Under the pieces are notes generated by a model that worked only from the letters and a program-made list of their open reading frames with translations, was not told the origin of the DNA and did no database searches. A program made the translations under genes and the position numbers. Of a DNA stretch of 64,000 bases, positions 55,458-63,912 are shown piece by piece; the stretch's first letter is position 1; each line of letters starts with the position of its first letter. The stretch covers positions 114,488-178,487 of the forward strand of contig CAIPQN010000090.1 of assembly GCA_903867225.1 (NCBI GenBank), read 5' to 3'. Origin of the DNA: an uncultured Pseudomonadota bacterium (GTDB lineage Bacteria > Pseudomonadota > Gammaproteobacteria > Methylococcales > Methylomonadaceae).

Positions 55458-58400
55458 ATGTCAAACCACGATTTAATTTCTCAACTTTCCAAACAACTTC
55501 AATTCTGTTTATCAAAAGACAGACATCTTTTAAAACGGCAGCTTGATTCATTACGACGGAACAAAAAAGCTGAATTGTCAGCGTTTGAAGGTTTGCGAAA
55601 TCGTATTGAAAAATCGGTTGCGGGTTTTGAGAAACGTCGCGCGAGTTTCCCCGCGTTAAATTTCCCTGATTTACCCGTCACAGGCAAAAAAGACGACATC
55701 GCCGAACTCATCAAAAACAATCAAGTCGTGATTATGTGCGGTGAAACGGGTTCAGGAAAAACCACCCAATTACCGAAAATTTGTTTAGAAATTGGACGTG
55801 GCGCAGCAGGTTTTATCGGTCACACGCAACCACGTCGAATTGCCGCGCGAACCGTTGCCGACAGAATTGCCGAAGAACTCGGCGAACCGATGGGTAAATT
55901 GGTCGGTTATAAAATTCGTTTCAATGACAAAACGCACGCTGATTCACTTGTTAAATTGATGACAGACGGGATTTTGCTTGCTGAATCGCAAAACGACCCG
56001 TATCTCAGTCAATACGACACCATCATCATCGACGAAGCACACGAACGCAGTTTGAATATCGATTTTTTGCTCGGTTATTTGAAATGGTTATTGCCAAAAC
56101 GTCCCGATTTAAAAGTCATTGTTACATCCGCAACCATTGATACGAAACGTTTTTCGGAACATTTCAACAACGCGCCAATTATCGAAGTTTCAGGTCGGAC
56201 GTATCCTGTTGAAATGCGTTATCACCCGATTGAAGAAAAAGAAGATGAGAAAGACGACGAAACCACGGACGATTTACAAAATGCCATTTTAGATGCGGTC
56301 GATGAGTTATATCGTGATTTGCGCGGCGATATTTTGATTTTTTTAAGTGGCGAACACGAAATTCGCGAAACCACCGAATCGCTCAAAAAACATCATCCGA
56401 ATCAATATGAAATTTTGCCGCTGTATTCAAAACTCAGCGTCAGTGAACAAGAGCGCGTTTTTAAACCGAAAGGTGGAAAAATTCGTATTGTTTTATCGAC
56501 TAATGTCGCCGAAACGTCTTTAACTGTGCCGAACATTCGCGGCGTAATTGATACAGGTCATGCGCGGATTAGTCGTTACAGTCCAAAAAGTAAAATCCAA
56601 CGTTTGCCGATTGAACGCATTTCGCAATCGAGCGCAAATCAACGTGCGGGACGTTGCGGACGGGTTGCAGAAGGGATTTGTATTCGGTTGTATTCACGCG
56701 AAGATTACGAGGCGCGTCCCGAATTTACCGAACCAGAAATCATGCGGACAAATTTATCTGCCGTGATTTTGCAAATGACGGCGTTAAACTTAGGCGATAT
56801 TGCCGATTTTCCGTTTATCGAACCGCCCGACGATAAAATGATTCGCGACGGCAAAACGTCGTTGCTCGAAGTGAACGCGCTCGACAAATCGGGCAAACTC
56901 ACCGAAGTTGGCAAACAGCTTGCGAAATTTCCAACCGATCCAAAATTGGCGCGAATGCTGATTGCCGCGCAAGAACAAGTGTGTTTAAAAGAAGTTAGTA
57001 TTATTGTGGCGGCGTTGAGTATTCAAGACCCGCGCGAAAAACCTGCCGATAAAATGCAACAAGCTGACGCAAAACATATTGCGTTTCGTCATCCCGAATC
57101 CGATTTTTTGACGTTGTTGAATGTGTGGAACACGTTTGGCGAACAGCAAAAAAAGCTCTCAAATAATAAACTTCGCAAATACTGCTCTGATAATTTTTTG
57201 TCGTATATGCGAATGCGCGAATGGCACGACAATCACAGCCAAATTTTGCAGGTATTAAAAGGCGATTTGAAAATGCACCCGAATGAAAATGACGCGAGTT
57301 ATGACCAAATTCATCGCGCGTTGCTCACGGGTTTATTGTCGAATATCGGTTTTCGACACGAACAATACGAATATCTCGGTGGACGTGGATTAAAATTTTT
57401 TATTTTCCCTGGTTCGGGTTTGCACAAATTACGTCCAAAATGGATTGTTGCCGCTGAACAAGTCGAAACCAGCAAAGTGTATGCACGAACGGTGGCGCGA
57501 GTTGAACCCGAATGGATTGAAGAATGCGCCGCGCATTTGGTCAAACATAATTATTACGACCCGCATTGGGAGAAAAAAAGCGCACGTTGCATGGTCTATT
57601 CGCGCACGTTGTTACACGGTTTGACTTTGCAAGCGGGTCGAAAACTGCCGTATGACCACGTTGACCCGAAAGCCGCACGGGAGATTTTTATTCGCAGTGC
57701 GCTGGTTGACCACGATTATCACAGCAACGCACCGTTTTATGTCGCGAATCAAAAGTTGCTCGAAGAAGTCGGCATGATTCAACACAAAGGGCGGCGTGTC
57801 GATTTGGTTGAAGATGAAGAATGGTTGTATGCGTTTTATGACCATAAATTACCGCCCGAAATTGTCAGCGGCGTAACGCTCGATACTTGGTGCAAAAAAG
57901 TTGAGCGTGAAAATAAGCAATTTTTATTTTTAACGAAAGAAGATTTAACGCGCGAAAAAGGCGAGGAATATGTCAACGAATGGGATTTTCCTGACCATAA
58001 AAAAGTGGGCAAATTGACGATTGCGTTGCAATACCGTTTTGAACCTGGACACGATGAAGACGGTGTGACGGCGATTATTCCCGTGCATCAACTCAATCAA
58101 ATTACGCAAACGCCGTTTGATTGGCTCGTTCCTGGAATGCTCGAAGAAAAATGCGTTGCGCTGGTCAAAGCCTTGCCGAAAAACATCCGCAAACATTTCG
58201 TTCCAGTGCCTGAAACGGTGAAAAAGTGTTTAGAAATCGAACCCGATTTTAAAGGCGCGTTGGAAGAATGGCTGGGCAATCGATTACGCAAACTCACGGG
58301 CGAGGCAATTCCGCTCAATGCGTGGAGTTTCGTGGGCATGACCCAGCATTTAAAAATGAATTTTCGGATTGTGAACGACGATGGGCAATTGTTGGATTAC

Positions 58401-59348
58401 GGGCGCGATTTGAAAGCCTTGCAGGCAAAACACGTCACCAAAGCGGGCGAAAGTTTTGACCAAATCGCCGCCGATGAGTTGAATTTCACGGGCTATATTC
58501 AATGGGCGTTTGATGATTTGCCAGAGCAATACAGTTTTATGCAAAAAGGTCAGGCGTTTATTGGTTATCCTGCGCTGGTTGATGAAGGCGAAACGGTTGG
58601 CGTGAAGATTTTTGATACCCAGCGAAAAGCTGAATTGCAACATCAAGCGGGTTTGATTCGGTTGTTTCAATTGCAACAGCGCAAAGAATGTACTTACGCG
58701 CTGAAAAATGTGCCGAAAAATACCGCGTTAGAATTGGCTTATAACCGTTTGCCCGCGCATTCGATTTTGAAATCGGAACACGTTGCGGAGTATAAAAACG
58801 ATTTGTTGATGTTGATTTTGAATAGCGTTTTTGTCGAAGGTAAAACGATACGCTCGCAAGCCGCGTTTGAACAAAGTTTGAAGGAAAATAAAAGTTTATT
58901 CGTTACACGAGCGACTGAGATTGCGAATTTGGCGTTAGAAATCATGAAAAGTTACGGTGAACTCAAAACCAGTTTGCAACGCCTGAATGCCGCTGACCCG
59001 CTGATAAAAAGTCTTGACGAACAGGTGAATTATTTGATTTACGGGGGCTTTATTCGCACGATTCCGTTTGCTCAATTCAAACATTTGCCACGATATTTGA
59101 AGGCGATTCAATACCGTTTAGACAAACGTGATAACACGCCACAAAAAGCCAATGAACTCGCGCGTTTTCAAATTCGATATTGGAATTCGGTTTCGCAGCG
59201 GCTGAAAAAAGAAATCGTTACGCCTGAAACGGAAGCGTTTCGTTGGATGTTGGAAGAATTTGCGGTGTCGTTGTTCGCGCAACAGTTGAAAACGGCGATT
59301 CCTGTGTCGGCGCAGCGGTTGGAGAAGGCTTGGGAAAGTGGTTTTTAA
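55458..59348 (+). CDS. hrpA: ATP-dependent RNA helicase HrpA
   Basis: A 1296-residue DEAH-box helicase, the usual size of bacterial HrpA. It shows CGETGSGKTTQLPK (motif I), TQPRRIAARTVA (Ia), DEAHERS (II), SATIDTKRF (III), and QRAGRCGRVAEG (VI), with C-terminal HrpA-specific domains. A TATAAT lies at 55427-55432, followed by a GCCGTA/TACGGC inverted pair (55423-55450) before the ATG at 55458; no strong ribosome site is visible. Roles include rescue of stalled ribosomes. Confidence 0.96.
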   Translation: MSNHDLISQLSKQLQFCLSKDRHLLKRQLDSLRRNKKAELSAFEGLRNRIEKSVAGFEKRRASFPALNFPDLPVTGKKDDIAELIKNNQVVIMCGETGSGKTTQLPKICLEIGRGAAGFIGHTQPRRIAARTVADRIAEELGEPMGKLVGYKIRFNDKTHADSLVKLMTDGILLAESQNDPYLSQYDTIIIDEAHERSLNIDFLLGYLKWLLPKRPDLKVIVTSATIDTKRFSEHFNNAPIIEVSGRTYPVEMRYHPIEEKEDEKDDETTDDLQNAILDAVDELYRDLRGDILIFLSGEHEIRETTESLKKHHPNQYEILPLYSKLSVSEQERVFKPKGGKIRIVLSTNVAETSLTVPNIRGVIDTGHARISRYSPKSKIQRLPIERISQSSANQRAGRCGRVAEGICIRLYSREDYEARPEFTEPEIMRTNLSAVILQMTALNLGDIADFPFIEPPDDKMIRDGKTSLLEVNALDKSGKLTEVGKQLAKFPTDPKLARMLIAAQEQVCLKEVSIIVAALSIQDPREKPADKMQQADAKHIAFRHPESDFLTLLNVWNTFGEQQKKLSNNKLRKYCSDNFLSYMRMREWHDNHSQILQVLKGDLKMHPNENDASYDQIHRALLTGLLSNIGFRHEQYEYLGGRGLKFFIFPGSGLHKLRPKWIVAAEQVETSKVYARTVARVEPEWIEECAAHLVKHNYYDPHWEKKSARCMVYSRTLLHGLTLQAGRKLPYDHVDPKAAREIFIRSALVDHDYHSNAPFYVANQKLLEEVGMIQHKGRRVDLVEDEEWLYAFYDHKLPPEIVSGVTLDTWCKKVERENKQFLFLTKEDLTREKGEEYVNEWDFPDHKKVGKLTIALQYRFEPGHDEDGVTAIIPVHQLNQITQTPFDWLVPGMLEEKCVALVKALPKNIRKHFVPVPETVKKCLEIEPDFKGALEEWLGNRLRKLTGEAIPLNAWSFVGMTQHLKMNFRIVNDDGQLLDYGRDLKALQAKHVTKAGESFDQIAADELNFTGYIQWAFDDLPEQYSFMQKGQAFIGYPALVDEGETVGVKIFDTQRKAELQHQAGLIRLFQLQQRKECTYALKNVPKNTALELAYNRLPAHSILKSEHVAEYKNDLLMLILNSVFVEGKTIRSQAAFEQSLKENKSLFVTRATEIANLALEIMKSYGELKTSLQRLNAADPLIKSLDEQVNYLIYGGFIRTIPFAQFKHLPRYLKAIQYRLDKRDNTPQKANELARFQIRYWNSVSQRLKKEIVTPETEAFRWMLEEFAVSLFAQQLKTAIPVSAQRLEKAWESGF

Positions 59349-59369
59349 AAAAATCGAGAGAACACAAAA

Positions 59370-60121
59370 ATGAAACAAGATTATTACAAAATACTTGGTG
59401 TAATTGATACTGCTGAACTCGCTGTAATAAAAGCAGCGTACAAAGCATTGATGCAAATTTATCATCCTGATAGATACGAAGGCGATAAAGAAAAAGCCCA
59501 CACAATTTCACAAGAAATTAACGAAGCCTATCGCGTTTTATCCAATCCAGATTTGCGAAAGGCTTATGATTTAGAGCGTGAAAGTCAAAAAAATCAATAC
59601 ACACCAAATAATGATGATGAGAAGAAACAGAAGAAAATAATCTGAAAGATGATGTATTAAATGCAAATTGGGAAATTGCCCGACAATATGTCACCAATTT
59701 AGAAAGTTTGTATCAATCGCTTCATTCATTGTCGCCCGAATTATCGTTTACATTTAAGTTAGAGCTACTTGAAACAAAACGTTTTAACGAAGCTGATGCT
59801 ATCTCTGAGGTTTTGAAAACATGGTTTTTAACAAAGTATTTCGGTGAAAACAAAGACATTCAGAATTTTGCTGTTTGTTGGTTATTGTTAAATAAAAAAC
59901 GCCAAATTGCTCAAGAGCTGAATAAAGTTATTACTGTTTTAGGTGAGAATTTCAAGGGGCAAGAAATAATTGATAAGCTCAAAATTAAACATAATTTGCC
60001 TTATCAAGAAGCACAGAAGAAAAATACTGAGGAATTCGTACTGTGGTGGGGATGTATGCCGATATTTATATTGATTTTTATTTCAGTGGTTTTTCTATCG
60101 TTTGTTCTTGTTCCAAAATAA
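59370..60121 (+). pseudogene. Frameshifted DnaJ-domain membrane protein gene
   Basis: Two pieces appear to be one gene. The first frame (59370-59645) encodes a J-domain with HPD at [10 protein letters not shown] and a [11 protein letters not shown] end, stopping at TGA 59643-59645. In the -1 frame, open from 59621, the text continues as [20 protein letters not shown], then YVTNLESLYQSL and on to a C-terminal helix (LWWGCMPIFILIFISVVFLSFVLVP) and a stop at 60119-60121. A single lost base in the GAT/GAA-rich run near 59611-59625 would explain it. The J-domain part alone could still make a 91-residue protein. A sequencing indel is also possible. Confidence 0.7.
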
Positions 60122-60159
60122 AAAGTGAGAAAAACCAGCCTTTTTTGTTTGTGCTAGAA

Positions 60160-60300
60160 TTTGGTTTTGAATTTCACAGTAGAGTTAATCATGTGACACG
60201 GGCTTGCCAAGGCGTGGTTTTTCATTCAGTAGCGATTGCAAAGCAATTTATGGAACAAACCAAGACCAACAAGGGATTGAAAGTCACGGTTGATAACTTA
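60160..60300 (+). pseudogene. Probable transposase C-terminal remnant
   Basis: In the frame of the ORF at 60043-60318 (likely start within 60160) the residues RVNHVTRACQGVVFHSVAI, then FMEQTKTNKGLKVTVDN resemble my memory of ISAzo13-like transposases (ACQGVVF and KTxTGLKVxV). The text breaks off where the nqr duplicate begins at 60301. I see no inverted repeats or full gene. Identification is by recall only. Confidence 0.35.
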
Positions 60301-60451
60301 GAACCTGACGGGACATGAATTGTTTTCTCATCGTTGATGACACAACAACATCACCTTCCGCCACAAGTTTCTTTTTCGCGCCGATAATCACAAAGACTAA
60401 CGCGATAACAAAACCTGTGAAGATGATAATCCCTAAAATAATTTCCAGCAT
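60301..60451 (-). pseudogene. Degenerate nqrF 5' fragment
   Basis: On the minus strand this repeats the first 50 codons of nqrF (start equivalent at 60449-60451), with substitutions and a missing base that shifts the frame near 60335-60345. It is part of the duplicate of 63636-63912. Confidence 0.85.
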
Positions 60452-60463
60452 GACGTTACCTTC

Positions 60464-60578
60464 CTAGAGTTGAATGCGCCTGAGAAAGCCATGAAACCCA
60501 AAGACATCAGACCCGCTGTAATAAACGTGATGCCCAAACCTTGCAACGCGGCTGGAATATCACTGTATTTCAATTTTT
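60464..60578 (-). pseudogene. Degenerate nqrE 3' fragment
   Basis: On the minus strand this repeats the last 38 codons of nqrE, ending at the CTA stop at 60464-60466. Two extra bases (GC after GAAT, about 60473-60476) break the frame. It lies next to the nqrF fragment in the same order as the intact genes. Confidence 0.85.
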
Positions 60579-60634
60579 AATTGCACCATAATAGGCACAA
60601 ATTTTTAACCGAAAAATTGCCAAAAAGAAAAATT

Positions 60635-60970
60635 ATGTTGAAAGTTCGGTTTTTCCAAACTGAGAATGGTGCTGAACCTGTACGCGATTGGCTTAAAGAT
60701 TTGAGCGTCGTCGATAAGAAAATTATCGGTTGTGACATAAAAACAGTGCAATACAGTTTTCCAATGGGCAAACCACTTGTGGCTTCGTTGAGAAATGGTT
60801 TGTGGGAAATTAGGTCGCGCATTACTGATGGCATTGCGCGAGTTATTTTTATTGAATATCACAGCGATTTGATTTTGCTACATGGTTTTATCAAGAAAAC
60901 TCAAAAAACACCCATTCACGATATAGATTTGGCAATCAGCCGAAAAAATAAGTTAATCAACGCAAAGTAA
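60635..60970 (+). CDS. higB: HigB/RelE-like toxin (phage Gp49-like family)
   Basis: The 111-residue protein from ATG 60635 has the RelE/HigB wording KVRFFQTENGAEPVRDWLKDLS, GKPLVASLRNGLWEIRSRITDGIARVIF and HGFIKKTQKTPIHDIDLAISRK, a small ribosome-dependent mRNA interferase fold. The arginine-lysine residues needed for RNA cleavage are retained (R in SLRNGLWEIRSR and K-K-T-Q-K). It precedes the antitoxin gene, the HigBA order. Confidence 0.88.
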   Translation: MLKVRFFQTENGAEPVRDWLKDLSVVDKKIIGCDIKTVQYSFPMGKPLVASLRNGLWEIRSRITDGIARVIFIEYHSDLILLHGFIKKTQKTPIHDIDLAISRKNKLINAK

Positions 60971-60987
60971 TAACGGAGTAAATCAGC

Positions 60988-61269
60988 ATGAATGAACAAT
61001 ATCTTGGCTCGGATTTCGATGATTTTTTAGCAGAAGAAAATTTGCTTGAGCATTGTCAGGCGGTGGCAATTAAGCGCGTGATTGCTTTTCAATTGATGCA
61101 ATTCATTGAAGAAAATAAATTATCGAAATCCGAAGTCGCCAGACAATTACAAACCAGTCGAACCGCGTTAGAACGGTTGCTCAATCCGAATAATACTTCT
61201 GTCACGCTTGAATCCATTGTTAAAGTGGCTCATTTAACACAAAAACGGCTGTCAATTTCGTTGGCGTAG
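60988..61269 (+). CDS. higA: HigA-like XRE antitoxin
   Basis: The 93 residues include a helix-turn-helix (ENKLSKSEVARQLQTSRTALERLLNPNN) and the N-terminal helical extension that usually wraps the toxin. GGAG lies upstream of ATG 60988, 18 bases after the toxin stop. The pair is expected to autoregulate through an operator upstream of the toxin, in the 56 bases between the nqr duplicate and 60635. Confidence 0.9.
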   Translation: MNEQYLGSDFDDFLAEENLLEHCQAVAIKRVIAFQLMQFIEENKLSKSEVARQLQTSRTALERLLNPNNTSVTLESIVKVAHLTQKRLSISLA

Positions 61270-61273
61270 AAAT

Positions 61274-61534
61274 GTGAAAAAACTCACTAAGCAACAAATC
61301 GAAGAATTAAATCTATTGGCGAATTTACCCGACGACGAAATTGATACCAGTGACATTCCAGAACAAACAACCTGGGATAATGCGGTCATTGGTAAGTTTT
61401 ACAGCAAAAATCAGCAAGCCATTCGCATTGATAACGAAATTTTGACGTGGTTTAAAAGTAAAGGCGGACGCGATTATCAGCACATGATTAACAAGGCTTT
61501 TTTTGATTATGTCCAGCAACACAATCACGCTTAA
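61274..61534 (+). CDS. BrnA-like (DUF4415) antitoxin, orphan
   Basis: 86 residues from GTG 61274, four bases after the higA stop. The C-terminal part reads KNQQAIRIDNEILTWFKSKGGRDYQHMINKAF, the ribbon-helix-helix-like BrnA domain. BrnA normally pairs with a BrnT toxin gene just upstream; none is present, and HigBA fills that place. It may be a leftover, a regulator of the upstream operon, or an antitoxin against a BrnT elsewhere. Confidence 0.75.
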   Translation: MKKLTKQQIEELNLLANLPDDEIDTSDIPEQTTWDNAVIGKFYSKNQQAIRIDNEILTWFKSKGGRDYQHMINKAFFDYVQQHNHA

Positions 61535-61538
61535 ACAC

Positions 61539-61578
61539 AAAAAGCCCCGCAAACTGTAATGCAAGTCGGGGCTTTTTG
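61539..61578. terminator. Bidirectional terminator, copy A
   Basis: AAAAAGCCCCG (61539-61549) pairs with CGGGGCTTTTT (61567-61577). It follows the BrnA-like gene and also ends the XRE gene on the minus strand. It is closely similar to the terminator at 62507-62546. Confidence 0.88.
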
Positions 61579-61581
61579 TTT

Positions 61582-61968
61582 TTAATTACTTTGTTTTTCT
61601 AACAATTCAATCAATTTGGTTAAATCAGCTACTTTTTGTTTATACAGTTCAATTTCTTTGTCTTTAAATTCGCAAATTAAAATCTGTTTTTCTAATTCAG
61701 AATCAGAACCTAAATAGACATTATGTTTGTGCTTGCCTTGCTCGTTGAAATTCACATTTAAAACAGTTTTGCTATTTAAATCTAATAATTCAGACAAGTT
61801 AATTCCTAACTTTTCAGAAATTTTTTGTAGCTTTGATAATCTAGGATCACTGTCGCCACGTTCAATATCGCCATAAGCATTCGATGACATTCCTAATTCT
61901 TCTGCCATTTCTTCTTGCGTAAATCCTTTTGCATTTCTAACCAATTTTATCTTTTCATTTACCGACAT
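61582..61968 (-). CDS. XRE-family transcriptional regulator
   Basis: 128 residues: an N-terminal HTH_3 domain (NEKIKLVRNAKGFTQEEMAEELGMSSNAYGDIERGDSDP), then a linker and a helical C-terminal coiled coil (SELEKQILICEFKDKEIELYKQKVADL). Such small repressors often control toxin-antitoxin or phage-derived loci. It is divergent from the secreted-protein gene at 62109, so the 140-base gap may hold its operator. It probably does not belong to the HigBA operon. Confidence 0.9.
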   Translation of the reverse strand: MSVNEKIKLVRNAKGFTQEEMAEELGMSSNAYGDIERGDSDPRLSKLQKISEKLGINLSELLDLNSKTVLNVNFNEQGKHKHNVYLGSDSELEKQILICEFKDKEIELYKQKVADLTKLIELLEKQSN

Positions 61969-62108
61969 TTTTTGTACTCCTGTGGGGAAATTATCGGTTT
62001 TTGTGGGTGTTTAATTATAGCTGAACAATTTAGTATGACACGCGGATTTGTTAGTAATTCTGCTAATTGAATTGATAAATTTTCACTTTAAGATTATTCG
62101 AGGTTTTT

Positions 62109-62480
62109 ATGATTAAAAATGTAAAAAATGTTTTGCTCATTGCTTTAATGGGTTTCACAACGGCATGGGCATCGATTGCTTCTGCTGAAATGGGTCAAAC
62201 TGGTCAAATTACTTTAGAAAGTGTTACTGTGCTTGGTGAAACTCTTGGTTCGAGAATGGAAATAAAAATACTTAAAGGTTTTTCACTACCGAAAAATGTA
62301 GCGTGTGACACTAATTACATTAGTACAAAAAATAGCGATGATTCTGACAGAGCCATGCTTTCTTTATTACGAGAAGCCATAATTGCAAAACGCAAAGTTA
62401 GACTCTGGATCACTGATGATTCAGAAAGTACATCTTCTGCTCCTGGTAGATGCAGTCTTTTGTCGGTAGAATTATTTTAG
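62109..62480 (+). CDS. Small secreted protein of unknown function
   Basis: 123 residues with a signal peptide (hydrophobic to about A25, SIASA|E). The mature 97-residue part is not recognised; two cysteines (VACDTNY and GRCSLL) could form a disulfide. GAGG at 62090-62100 precedes ATG 62109. The gene is flanked by an XRE repressor and a terminator, and stands in an accessory patch, so it may be an acquired or conditionally expressed gene. Confidence 0.7.
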   Translation: MIKNVKNVLLIALMGFTTAWASIASAEMGQTGQITLESVTVLGETLGSRMEIKILKGFSLPKNVACDTNYISTKNSDDSDRAMLSLLREAIIAKRKVRLWITDDSESTSSAPGRCSLLSVELF

Positions 62481-62506
62481 TAAATTGGTTCCATTTATAA
62501 AAAGTT

Positions 62507-62546
62507 AAAAAGCCCCGATTTGCATTAACGCAAGTCGGGGCTTTTT
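62507..62546. terminator. Bidirectional terminator, copy B
   Basis: AAAAAGCCCCGA (62507-62518) pairs with TCGGGGCTTTTT (62535-62546). It separates the secreted-protein gene from nqrF, and shares its arms and right-hand loop with copy A. Confidence 0.88.
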
Positions 62547-62569
62547 ATTGTCTAGCGATAAATTAAAAA

Positions 62570-63787
62570 CTAACCGCCGAAATCATCCAACATAATGTTT
62601 TCAGGCTCAACGCCGTTATCTAACAACATTTGAATCACCGCCTTATTCATCATTGGCGGACCACACATATAGAACTCACAATCTTCAGGTGCGGGGTGAT
62701 TTTTAATGAAGTTTTCAAACAATACGTTGTGAATAAAGCCCGTGTAACCTGTCCAATTATCTTCGGGCAACGGATCAGAAAGCGCGACTTGCCAAGTAAA
62801 GTTGGGGTTTTCTTTTGCAAGCATATCGAAATCTTCCACATAGAACATTTCGTTTTTGCTACGCGCTCCGTACCAGTACGACATTTTGCGTGTTGATTTC
62901 AACCGACGAAGTTGGTCGAAAATGTGTGAGCGCATCGGAGCCATCCCCGCACCACCGCCGATAAAGACCATTTCGGCATCAGTCTCTTTCGCGTAAAACT
63001 CACCATAAGGTCCCGACACGATACATTTATCACCTGGTTTCAGGTTAAAAATGAACGACGACATGATTCCTGGCGGTGCATCAGGCGCATTAAACGGTGG
63101 TGTAGCAATCCGCACGTTCAACATAATTTCTTTTTCTTCTGGGTAAGAAGCCATCGAATACGCACGCAACGTCGGTTCTTTCACCGTCGAAACGTATTTC
63201 CACAAATTGAATTTATCCCAATCGCCACGGAAACGGTCAGCAACTTCAAAATCGCTGTATTTCGCAACGTGTTCAGGACATTCAATTTGAATATAACCGC
63301 CTGCACGATAATGAATTGCCTCACCTTCTGGCAAATCTAACAGCAACGCTTTGATAAATGTTGCCACGTTGTCGTTGGATTTAACGGTACATTCCCATTT
63401 TTTCACGCCGAAAACGCTGTCTTCGACTTCAACGGTCATGTTGCTTTTCACTGAAACTTGGCAAGACAAACGTTCACCGTGAGCCGCTTCGCGTTTGGTA
63501 ATATGACTTAATTCAGTTGGCAAAATATCGCCGCCACCTGAATGGACTTTCACTTTACATTGACCACAAGTACCACCACCGCCACACGCTGATGAAACGA
63601 ATAAACCGTTATCAGAAAGCGCGTTTAATAATTTTGAACCTGACGGGACATGAATTGTCTTTTCTTCGTTGATAACGATTTCAACATCACCTTCCGCCAC
63701 AAGTTTCTTTTTCGCGCCGATAATCACAAAGACTAGCGCGATAACAAAACCCGTGAAGATGATAATCCCTAAAATAATTTCCAGCAT
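62570..63787 (-). CDS. nqrF: Na+-translocating NADH:quinone reductase subunit F
   Basis: NqrF is the NADH-oxidising subunit of the sodium-pumping respiratory complex. The 405 residues have an N-terminal membrane helix ([21 protein letters not shown]), a ferredoxin-type 2Fe-2S site with four cysteines in [21 protein letters not shown] and later LSCQVS, and an FAD/NADH domain with [30 protein letters not shown] and [16 protein letters not shown] just before ATG 63787 and the 12-base gap to nqrE confirm the operon order. An intact gene; the duplicate fragment at 60301 is only partial. Confidence 0.96.
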   Translation of the reverse strand: MLEIILGIIIFTGFVIALVFVIIGAKKKLVAEGDVEIVINEEKTIHVPSGSKLLNALSDNGLFVSSACGGGGTCGQCKVKVHSGGGDILPTELSHITKREAAHGERLSCQVSVKSNMTVEVEDSVFGVKKWECTVKSNDNVATFIKALLLDLPEGEAIHYRAGGYIQIECPEHVAKYSDFEVADRFRGDWDKFNLWKYVSTVKEPTLRAYSMASYPEEKEIMLNVRIATPPFNAPDAPPGIMSSFIFNLKPGDKCIVSGPYGEFYAKETDAEMVFIGGGAGMAPMRSHIFDQLRRLKSTRKMSYWYGARSKNEMFYVEDFDMLAKENPNFTWQVALSDPLPEDNWTGYTGFIHNVLFENFIKNHPAPEDCEFYMCGPPMMNKAVIQMLLDNGVEPENIMLDDFGG

Positions 63788-63912
63788 GACGTTACCTTCC
63801 TAGAGTTGAATGCCTGAGAAAGCCATGAAGCCCAAAGACATCAGACCCGCTGTAATAAACGTGATGCCCAAACCTTGCAGAGCGGCTGGAATATCACTGT
63901 ATTTCAATTTTT
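63636..63912. repeat. Direct repeat, copy 2, at the intact nqrF/nqrE junction
   Basis: The intact source-like copy of the 278-base repeat; it spans the first 50 codons of nqrF, the 12-base gap and the last 37 codons of nqrE. Confidence 0.95.

Larger units (their letters stand above)
60301..60578. repeat. Direct repeat, copy 1, of the nqrF/nqrE junction
   Basis: About 278 bases align to 63636-63912 in the same orientation with roughly 95% identity by eye (about 14 substitutions and two short indels). Edges are sharp: identity begins at GAACCTGACG and ends at TTTCAATTTTT. Confidence 0.95.

Noticed and set aside
59611..59645. Programmed -1 frameshift in the DnaJ-domain gene
   Set aside because: I see no canonical X-XXY-YYZ slippery heptamer in the zero frame and no clear downstream structure; a one-base loss explains the text more simply.
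60301..62546. Prophage or integrative element
   Set aside because: No integrase, structural or replication genes and no attachment sites are visible; only toxin-antitoxin, regulator and remnant genes occur.
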